Origin: JBBQTQ01 sp038213135
Lineage (GTDB): Bacteria > Actinomycetota > Thermoleophilia > Gaiellales > Gaiellaceae
Length of the DNA stretch: 20,746 nucleotides
Direction of reading: 5' to 3'
Assembly (NCBI GenBank): GCA_038213135.1
Contig: JBBQTQ010000045.1
Span: forward strand, 1-20,746
The position numbers were made by a program, and so were the translations under genes. The notes under the pieces were generated by a model. That model searched no databases and was not told where the DNA came from. It was given only the letters and a program-made list of their open reading frames with translations. Position 1 is the stretch's first letter. Each line of letters opens with the position of its first letter. Shown one piece after another: positions 12,453 through 18,858 of the stretch.

Positions 12453-13786
12453 TTGGTTCGGGGTAAGCGCCAGAAGTCCAGCACGCCACGCTGGTCGTGC
12501 CCGTTCGCGTCGCCCTCCGGCAGGACGATGTGGCCGTTCAGGACGATGGGGCTGTTCCAGTGGCCGCTGCCGGCCGGCAAGGTCGCGATGACCGCGCCGG
12601 TCTGAGGGCGCAGAACCCGAAGCGCTCCCCCGCTCGGGTCGTAGACGTACAGCAGCCCGCCCGCCACGACCGGGCTCGTGCCGCCGAAGCGCTGCCGCCA
12701 GGCGAGCCGCAACCGCCCGCCGGAGAGCCGGTAGCCCGCCGTTGCCCCGAAGTCCGACACGAAGAGCCATGTCCCCCACTCGGCCGGCGCAGAGAACAGC
12801 CCGCCGCCGCCCGGCGTGGACAGCGACTGCCGCTGGTGCAACCCGCCGTCCAACAGCCGCAACGCGGCGTCCTTGCCGCTCTGAGCCACGAATCCGCCGG
12901 GCAGCAACGCGGGCGCCGTCGAACCGAGATCGATGTCCTGCGAATTGAGGTCGGCCTGGTTAGAGGGAGTGAAGCTCCGCACGAACGCACCCCCCGCCGA
13001 CAGCTCGACGACGCTGTCGCCCCAGTAGGTCTTGCCGTCATACCGCCCATTACCGGTCGCCACGAACAGATGACCGGTAGCCCCGACGACGACCCCGGAC
13101 CGCGCCCAGATCGCCGCGCCGCTCTCCGGACACGAGGCCGGCTCGAGCAGCCCACGCCGGTCGCTGCAGAGCGAGTTCCAGACCCAGGCGAGCCGGCCTG
13201 TCGCAGGGTCGATCGCAGCGACGTGGCCCTGGTAAGGCGGCTGGTCGCCGATGTACCCGCCCGTTGTCGCGAGCACGAGTCCCCCGGCGAGGTTGAGCGC
13301 CGAGCTGAGCTTTTCGCGCGCCGGATTCCGAGTGATCGCCACCGACCAGGCGACATGCCCGTTCGCGAGCGCCAGCTTGTAGACGCGGCCGTCGGGCGCC
13401 TCCGAGTAGACGAAGCGCCGGTCCGGGTCCGCCACGGGCGTCGAGTTCGTGATCCGATAGCTCCCGGCCCAGGAGGCGAACCCGGGCGGCGTGAACTGCC
13501 AGCGCACGTGCCCGCCCACCGCATCAAGGGCGATCGTCTTCCCGTAGAAGGTCGTGACCACCACGAGTCCCGCGACCTCGATGGGCGAGGAGTCGACGGT
13601 CCCGTCGAGGACAACTCGCTGCAGCCGCAAGTGCCCCACGTTCGCCGCCGTGATCCCGGTCGACGAAGGGCCGACACCATGCCGCCCGGCGTCGTATCCG
13701 AACCGCGTCCAGTCGCCAGCCTGCGCTGCGCCCGAAAAAACGAGCGCGGCCGCGAAAGCGGCGGCGCTAGCTCTTGAGCAGAACAC
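12449..13786 (-). CDS. Secreted PQQ-type beta-propeller protein
   Basis: The 445-residue product starts at GTG 13786 with a clear signal peptide ending AAQA before GDWTRFGYDAGR. It contains several propeller blades of the PQQ/BamB type: TIALDAVGGHVRWQF, VYKLALANGHVAWSV, VAAIDPATGRLAWVW and LRVLRPQTGAVIATL. No dehydrogenase catalytic domain or haem motif is evident, so it is more likely a scaffold or binding protein outside the membrane than an enzyme. The start overlaps the end of the RCK gene by 20 bases. A longer upstream start (13837) would place an Arg-rich stretch before the signal peptide and is less likely. Substrate and partner are unknown. Confidence 0.8.
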   Translation of the reverse strand: MFCSRASAAAFAAALVFSGAAQAGDWTRFGYDAGRHGVGPSSTGITAANVGHLRLQRVVLDGTVDSSPIEVAGLVVVTTFYGKTIALDAVGGHVRWQFTPPGFASWAGSYRITNSTPVADPDRRFVYSEAPDGRVYKLALANGHVAWSVAITRNPAREKLSSALNLAGGLVLATTGGYIGDQPPYQGHVAAIDPATGRLAWVWNSLCSDRRGLLEPASCPESGAAIWARSGVVVGATGHLFVATGNGRYDGKTYWGDSVVELSAGGAFVRSFTPSNQADLNSQDIDLGSTAPALLPGGFVAQSGKDAALRLLDGGLHQRQSLSTPGGGGLFSAPAEWGTWLFVSDFGATAGYRLSGGRLRLAWRQRFGGTSPVVAGGLLYVYDPSGGALRVLRPQTGAVIATLPAGSGHWNSPIVLNGHIVLPEGDANGHDQRGVLDFWRLPRTK

Positions 13787-14429
13787 GGCGCAGCTCGTCC
13801 TCCTTGCCCGGCTGGAGGATCGCAAGCACCTGATCACCCGCCTGGAGCGTGGTCGAGCCGTCGGCGATCTGGGCCTCCCCGTTGCGGACGACCGAGATCA
13901 GCTGCGAGCCCTCGGGCAGTCCGAGCGACCCCACCTTCTTTCCGGCCACAGGCGAGTTCTTGTCGATCTGCACCTCGACGATCTCCAGGTTCTCCTTGCG
14001 CAGCTCGAGCAGGTGGATCAGCTCGTGCTCCGGCACCTCGTGCTCGACGAGCGCCAGGATCCCGGAGGTCGCGCAGACCGTCGGCGAGATCCCGAGCAGG
14101 TCGAAGTGCGACTGGTTGCGCGGATCGTTGACGCGCGCGATCACCTTCGGGACGGCGTACTTCTCGCGGGCGAGCTGGCAGATGACGATGTTGTCCTCGT
14201 CGTCGCCCGTTGCCGCGACGATCAGCTCCGGCGGCCGCGCGATGCCTGCCCGCTCGAGGACGAAGATCTCCGTCGCGTCCCCGTGCTGCACCTGGTGCTC
14301 GAATTCGTCCTCGAGCTGCTCGTAGCGGTCACGGCGCTGCTCGATCAGCGTCACCTCGTGGCCGAGGCGGATGAGCTGCCGCGTCAGGTTGGCGCCGACC
14401 TTGCCGCCCCCGGCAACGAGTACGTACAC
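13767..14429 (-). CDS. trkA: RCK potassium-channel regulator (TrkA-N + TrkA-C), CeoC-like
   Basis: The 220-residue cytosolic protein has an N-terminal Rossmann RCK domain with GGGKVG (7-12) and an acidic residue (E30) ending strand 2, as in NAD(H)-binding members. This is followed by HGDAT and AATGDDEDNIVICQLA. A TrkA-C domain runs from about 135 to 218. Such proteins gate potassium uptake channels or transporters by sensing NAD(H), ATP or cyclic di-AMP. No TrkH/KtrB channel gene is present; the nearest transporters are the two APC-Usp permeases. GTG 14429 starts one base after the previous stop. In Mycobacterium tuberculosis the paired RCK genes ceoB-ceoC also sit beside an APC-like membrane protein gene (Rv2690c). 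Confidence 0.92.
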   Translation of the reverse strand: MYVLVAGGGKVGANLTRQLIRLGHEVTLIEQRRDRYEQLEDEFEHQVQHGDATEIFVLERAGIARPPELIVAATGDDEDNIVICQLAREKYAVPKVIARVNDPRNQSHFDLLGISPTVCATSGILALVEHEVPEHELIHLLELRKENLEIVEVQIDKNSPVAGKKVGSLGLPEGSQLISVVRNGEAQIADGSTTLQAGDQVLAILQPGKEDELRRVLLKS

Positions 14430-14430
14430 G

Positions 14431-14859
14431 CTAGGCCTTCACTTCTTGCGGTTTGACCTCGCACGCGCGGACTGCGTCGGTGAGGACGTCGATCGCGTTC
14501 GAGGTCGGGCAGACCGTGCGCAGGCCGCGCGAGCGGTAGAACTCGGCTCTCGCCGGATCGAGGACCCGGACGACGACGCAGTCGATCGCGAATCGCTTCT
14601 GGGCGACCTGGCCGACGACGAGGTTCGTGTTGTCGCCGTCGGTGGCGACCACGACCGCGTCGGCCTCCTCGATTCCCGCGCGGCGCAGCACCTCGACGTC
14701 CATCCCGTGGCCAACGATGAAGCTCCCCGCCCAGTTCTCGCCGAGGCGGCCGAGCGCCTCTTCGCGCTCGTCCACCGCGGTCACGTCCCAGCCGTCGCGG
14801 TCGAGCTCCTTTGCGATGTTGGAGCCCACGCGGCCGCACCCGATCACGATCGCCTTCAC
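14431..14859 (-). CDS. RCK potassium-channel regulator (TrkA-N only), CeoB-like
   Basis: The 142-residue product has one Rossmann domain: MKAIVIGCGRVGSNIAKELD with GCGRVG (7-12), the ribose-binding aspartate D30 (TAVDE), GHGMDVEVLRRAGI and ATDGDNTNLVVGQVAQK. It lacks the TrkA-C ligand domain of its neighbour and so is shorter than most TrkA proteins. It probably forms a mixed ring with the downstream RCK protein, whose start lies one base after its stop. The upstream permease gene ends four bases before its ATG, so all are one transcript. Confidence 0.92.
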   Translation of the reverse strand: MKAIVIGCGRVGSNIAKELDRDGWDVTAVDEREEALGRLGENWAGSFIVGHGMDVEVLRRAGIEEADAVVVATDGDNTNLVVGQVAQKRFAIDCVVVRVLDPARAEFYRSRGLRTVCPTSNAIDVLTDAVRACEVKPQEVKA

Positions 14860-14863
14860 AGCT

Positions 14864-16765
14864 CTACGTTAGCGAAGCATCCTCTTCCAGCACGCCCTGC
14901 GGGTACGCCACGACCATCACCTCGCACGGCGCGCGCCGCAGAACGTAGTCGACGGTCGGACTGAAGAAGCGCGACTGCCTACGCCAGCGAGGCGCCGAGC
15001 CCATCACGATCAGGTCGGAGTCGACCTTCGCCGCGTGCTCGACGATCGCCTGGCCGAGCGCGCGGGCGCGCACGATCTCGCCCGCGACCTCCACCCCGTG
15101 CTCGCCGCCGAGCACCTTGGCGTCGGCGAGCGATGCCTCGGCGCGCTCCTGCGCCTCCAACAACTCGGCGTCGAGCGGCAGCTCGAGCGGCACCCGGATC
15201 ACGTGCAACGCGTCGACGCGAGCGCCCTGCTCCTCGGCAAGCTTGATCGCGGTTGCGAGCACCTCCTCGCCGATCGGGCCGAGCTTCACCGGCACGAGGA
15301 TCCGCTCGTAGTCGCCCTCGTCGGCCGGGTGGAGGTCGGCGACCGGCGCGCTCACCTGCTCCAGCAGCCCCTCGCCGCGCGCGCGACGCGTGCCGACGAA
15401 GATCACGACGCCGACGAGCATCCAGACCGGGCCACCGATCAGGGCGGCGCGATGGGTGGCGAGCGCAGCGATCCAGATCGCAAACGTGAGCGGGGCACCG
15501 ACCAGCGCGGCAACGGGCACTGCGCGGCCGCGGATCGTCACGTTGAGCGGGACGCGGAACGGCCGCTCGAGTTCGGGCTCGCGGAAGCGGAGCCGAACGA
15601 CCGCGAGCTGCGCCGCGGTGAAGGTGAGGAGCACTCCGAAGCTGTAGAGGCTGGCCAGGAAGCGCACCTCCTTGCCGAACGCGTCGCCGATGACCAGGAG
15701 CACCGAGGCGATCGCCGCGACGCTGACGATCGAGATCGGCGGGATCAGGGAGCGGCGGCTGAGCGTCCCGAACGCGTGCGGAATCATCCCGTGGCGCCCG
15801 AGGGAGTAGGCCACTCGCCCTGCCCCGGAGATCGCGGTCATCACGGCGGCGACGAGGATCAGCGCGCCGGTGACCCCGATAAAGATCCGCAGGCCGTGAA
15901 CGACGCCCTGCGAGACATGTCCACCAAAAGCCTGGACGATCCCGACGAGCGGCGCGCGCAGCCAGGTCGTGCCGAGCTCGCCGGTCCCTGCAGTCGCCGG
16001 AAACGCCGAGACGCCGACGACTGCGAGCAGCACCGAGAGGATCACGGTGATCCCGATGCCGAGGAACAGGCTGCGCGGCAGCGTTCGGCCCGGCTCACGC
16101 GTCTCGGCCGCGAGGTTGGCGACCGTCTCCAGTCCGGTGTAGGCGAGCATCGCGATCGGGAGCGCGAACACAAGCGAGTGCCAGCTCGGCGCGACACCGA
16201 CGTCGGTGCCCTTGCCAAGCGCGCTCGTCGAGAAGAGGAATGCAAAGCCGAGGATCACGAGCAGGAGCTGGGAGACGAACGCGACCACGGCGACGATCGT
16301 CGCGATCCGGTAGAGGCCGGGCCGCCGCACGAGTCGGACGATCGCGACCCCGACGATCACGGTCACTCCACAGACGACGTCCCACGGCTTGTGGGTGATC
16401 CCGTTCCAGCCGACCGCGTGGCCGAAATAGTGCGCCGCGAAGAGGGCGGCGAGCGCGATCACGATCAGGTAGTCGAGGAAGAGCGCCCAGCCGACGAGGA
16501 AGCCCGCCGGGTCGTTGTAGGCGCGGCGCACGAACGTCGCGGCGCCGCCGGTCTCCGGCATTGCCGCCGACCCCTCCGCGTACGACAGCGCCACGATCAG
16601 GAAGAGCGCACCGACGCCGAGCAGCACCCAGGGCGTCAGGCCGAGCGCGAAGAGAGCGACGAGCCCGAGCGCGAAGTAGAGCGACGACGCGATCTCGCCG
16701 AAAGCGACCGAGGCGAGCGAGCCGGGGCCGAGGACCCGTGTCAGACCCGTGATCCGGCCGGGCAC
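14864..16765 (-). CDS. APC-superfamily permease with C-terminal Usp domain (permease B)
   Basis: The 633-residue fusion has about twelve membrane helices (roughly 15-460) with APC signatures: an N-terminal unwound-helix region FGEIASSLYFALG (22-34), AEGSAAMPETGGAATFVRRA (63-82) and AYTGLETVANLAAETREP (208-225). A Usp-like domain occupies about 486-622 (YERILVPVKLG to CEVMVVAYP). The usual Usp nucleotide loop is degraded: where the partner permease has FGSTVDYV this one has FSPTVDYV. Substrate is unknown; annotation as an amino-acid permease would be only by family. The domain layout resembles the potassium importer KimA of Bacillus, also APC-fold with a Usp-like tail, and the RCK genes directly downstream favour potassium or a related solute. 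GTG 16765 overlaps the previous stop (TAGTG). Confidence 0.88.
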   Translation of the reverse strand: MPGRITGLTRVLGPGSLASVAFGEIASSLYFALGLVALFALGLTPWVLLGVGALFLIVALSYAEGSAAMPETGGAATFVRRAYNDPAGFLVGWALFLDYLIVIALAALFAAHYFGHAVGWNGITHKPWDVVCGVTVIVGVAIVRLVRRPGLYRIATIVAVVAFVSQLLLVILGFAFLFSTSALGKGTDVGVAPSWHSLVFALPIAMLAYTGLETVANLAAETREPGRTLPRSLFLGIGITVILSVLLAVVGVSAFPATAGTGELGTTWLRAPLVGIVQAFGGHVSQGVVHGLRIFIGVTGALILVAAVMTAISGAGRVAYSLGRHGMIPHAFGTLSRRSLIPPISIVSVAAIASVLLVIGDAFGKEVRFLASLYSFGVLLTFTAAQLAVVRLRFREPELERPFRVPLNVTIRGRAVPVAALVGAPLTFAIWIAALATHRAALIGGPVWMLVGVVIFVGTRRARGEGLLEQVSAPVADLHPADEGDYERILVPVKLGPIGEEVLATAIKLAEEQGARVDALHVIRVPLELPLDAELLEAQERAEASLADAKVLGGEHGVEVAGEIVRARALGQAIVEHAAKVDSDLIVMGSAPRWRRQSRFFSPTVDYVLRRAPCEVMVVAYPQGVLEEDASLT

Positions 16766-16926
16766 TAGCCGCGCCGCCAGAGGTAGAAGCGCATGCCGCC
16801 CACGGCGATCAGCAGCGAGCCGATCACGATCCCGAGGCCACCGCCGACGCCGACCTGGATCGTGCGGGCGATCAGGGCAAGGCCGATCCCGATCGTCAGC
16901 GCCGAAAGAATCGCCGAGTTCCTCAC
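16765..16926 (-). CDS. 53-aa two-helix membrane protein between the two permeases
   Basis: A GTG at 16926 opens a 53-codon frame. It encodes MRNSAILSALTIGIGLALIA, a Gly-rich turn (QVGVGGG), a second helix LGIVIGSLLIAVGGM and a basic end (RFYLWRRG). This is a small hairpin membrane protein. The start overlaps the stop of permease A by four bases (GTGA) and the stop overlaps the start of permease B by one base (TAGTG), so it is locked between them by translational coupling on both sides. I do not recognise a family. The position suggests an accessory subunit or regulator of the permeases. Confidence 0.75.
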   Translation of the reverse strand: MRNSAILSALTIGIGLALIARTIQVGVGGGLGIVIGSLLIAVGGMRFYLWRRG

Positions 16927-18818
16927 GCCGCGACCGTCTTCCCGGCCGCGACCAGTACCCGGCAGGGCGAGTTGCGCAGGACGTAGTCGACCGTGCTCCC
17001 GAAGATCGGTGCGCCGCGCCGGCCACGCCTCGGGGCGCCGAGCACGATCAGCTCGGCGTTGCGGTCGGTTGCCTCGCGGACGATCGCCGGCCCTGCCGAG
17101 CGCGCACGGATCAGGCGGGTGACCGTGTTCACGCCATAGGTCTCGACGAGCGCCTGCGCGTCGTCGAGCGCCTCGTCCGCCAGGCGTTCCTGTTCGGGCA
17201 GCCGGGTGTCGGAGGACAGCTCGAGCGGCACCTCGACGACCGACACGATCACGATGCGCGCGCCGCGCTGGGCGGCCAGACGGGCCCCGGCGACCAGCGC
17301 CTCCTCGGACTCGGCGGTGCGCTGGATCGGCGCGATGATCGTCCGGTACTCGACGGTCAGCGACGGCCCGAGCACGAGCGCCGGCGCACGCGAGGTGTGC
17401 GTGACGTCGATCTTCAGGAACCGCTTCCGGTAGATCGCATACGCGACGAAGCCGGCCCCGATCCAGCCGAGCCCGGCCCAGCGCGCGGGCGCGTACTGGA
17501 CGACGACGACGATCCAGGCTGCTCCCGTCCCGAGACCGCCGAGAATCGCGAAGAGCGGCCACGAGATTCCCCGGAAGCGGAGGTTCGGTCGCGCCGTGTA
17601 CTGGAGCTCGTCGTTCGGCCGCTTGACCCTCAGGGCGACCACCGAAACGTGCGCGATCGTGAACGAGAGCATCGCCCCGAACGAGTAGAGCGTGCCCAGG
17701 AAGTCGACCTTGCCGGGAATGAGCACGAGGATCGAGATGCCGCCGGCGAAGATCAGCAGCGAGAGCCAGGGCGTCTTGAACTTCGGGTGCAGCCGGCGGA
17801 AGACGCTCGGCAGCTGCCGGTAGCTCGCCATCGCGTACGTGATCCGCGAGGCGCCGATCACGCCCGCGTTTGTGGCGATGAACAGGATCGTCGCCGCGAG
17901 GATCCCGACGTAGACCTTGAGGATGTGCAGGAGCGTCCCGTGGATGCCGAGGTTCTCGACGAGGCCGAGCACCGGGTCGTTCGCAAAGCCGCCCTGCTTC
18001 GGGCCGACGCCGAGCAGCGTCTGGTACTGGCCATTGATCCTGTGCACGGGCAGCGCCGAGAGGGCGATCAGCGGCAAGGTGAAGTAGATCGCGAAGACCG
18101 CGATTGCGACCCAGCGGATCGAGTTGGGAATCGCGCGCACGGGGTCGCGCGCCTCCTCCGCGAGGTTCGAGACGGTTTCGATCCCGGTGTAGGCGATCAT
18201 CGCCACCGGCACCGCGAGCAGGAAGTGACCCCAGGTCGGCGCGATCCCGAAGTGCACGTTGTGGATCAGCACGTGCGGGCTGAAGATCAGCGCGAAGCCG
18301 AGCAGCACGAGCAGGAGCTGCGTGGCGAAGTCGACGATCGCCAGGAAGATGTTGAGCTTCGCCGCCTCCTTGATCCCGACGATGTTCAGGATCACAAGAA
18401 ACGCGATCACGACCGCGCCGACGACGATGTCCCACGGATTGGTCTTCAGCGGCTCCCAGAAGATCGAGAGGTAGTGCGGCACGAAGAACGCCGAGATGGC
18501 GATCGTGATGATGTAGTTGAGCATCTGGGCCCAGGCCGCGCCGAAGCTCGCGACCTCGTTGAAGGCGTGGCGTGCGAAGCTCGAGGAGCCGCCCGCCTCG
18601 GGGAAGCGGACGGTGCCTTCTGCGTAGGTGGCGGCGGTCGCGGCGAAGATCAGGCCCGCGATCACGAAGACGATCGGGGTTAGCCCGAGCGCGAAGACCG
18701 CGGTGACGCCGAGCGCGTAGTAGATCGAGGAGCCGACGTTGCCGTACGCGGTGGCGAAGAGGGCAGGCGTCCCGAGAACGCGCTCCAAGCCCTGCTGCTG
18801 CCGCCGTCGGCGAGGCAC
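16923..18818 (-). CDS. APC-superfamily permease with C-terminal Usp domain (permease A)
   Basis: The 631-residue fusion is a paralogue of permease B. The membrane part (about 20-465) has YGNVGSSIYYALG (25-37), EGTVRFPEAGGSSSFARHAF (67-86) and AYTGIETVSNLAEEARDP (209-226). The Usp domain spans about 491-626. Its nucleotide loop is better preserved: LGAPRRGRRG (593-602) then FGSTVDYVLR (606-615), approximating the G-x2-G-x9-G(S/T) motif. It should be an inner-membrane secondary transporter with an ATP- or nucleotide-sensing tail. The start is GTG 18818, inside one arm of a strong hairpin. A TTG at 18788, right at the conserved LERVLGTPALF, is an alternative start. It ends in a four-base overlap with the small membrane protein. 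Confidence 0.9.
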   Translation of the reverse strand: MPRRRRQQQGLERVLGTPALFATAYGNVGSSIYYALGVTAVFALGLTPIVFVIAGLIFAATAATYAEGTVRFPEAGGSSSFARHAFNEVASFGAAWAQMLNYIITIAISAFFVPHYLSIFWEPLKTNPWDIVVGAVVIAFLVILNIVGIKEAAKLNIFLAIVDFATQLLLVLLGFALIFSPHVLIHNVHFGIAPTWGHFLLAVPVAMIAYTGIETVSNLAEEARDPVRAIPNSIRWVAIAVFAIYFTLPLIALSALPVHRINGQYQTLLGVGPKQGGFANDPVLGLVENLGIHGTLLHILKVYVGILAATILFIATNAGVIGASRITYAMASYRQLPSVFRRLHPKFKTPWLSLLIFAGGISILVLIPGKVDFLGTLYSFGAMLSFTIAHVSVVALRVKRPNDELQYTARPNLRFRGISWPLFAILGGLGTGAAWIVVVVQYAPARWAGLGWIGAGFVAYAIYRKRFLKIDVTHTSRAPALVLGPSLTVEYRTIIAPIQRTAESEEALVAGARLAAQRGARIVIVSVVEVPLELSSDTRLPEQERLADEALDDAQALVETYGVNTVTRLIRARSAGPAIVREATDRNAELIVLGAPRRGRRGAPIFGSTVDYVLRNSPCRVLVAAGKTVAA

Positions 18819-18848
18819 CGGCGCACTCTAATGAGCGCGCCGGTGCCT
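18813..18848 (-). terminator. GC-rich hairpin between pyrophosphatase and permease A
   Basis: A perfect 12-bp stem (AGGCACCGGCGC with GCGCCGGTGCCT) closes a 12-base loop, beginning 10 bases after the hppA stop. There is no T-tract. The 3' arm contains the presumed GTG start of permease A, so it may terminate hppA transcripts, or may mask the permease start, or both. Confidence 0.6.
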
Positions 18849-18858
18849 GCTCGCGTGC

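Noticed and set aside
13786..13837. Upstream start of the beta-propeller gene at 13837
   Set aside because: It adds an Arg-rich stretch before the signal peptide and increases overlap with the RCK gene from 20 to 71 bases.
15035..18683. Long plus-strand ORFs (577 and 644 codons) opposite the permeases
   Set aside because: Highly charged low-complexity translations without domains, antisense to clear membrane proteins.
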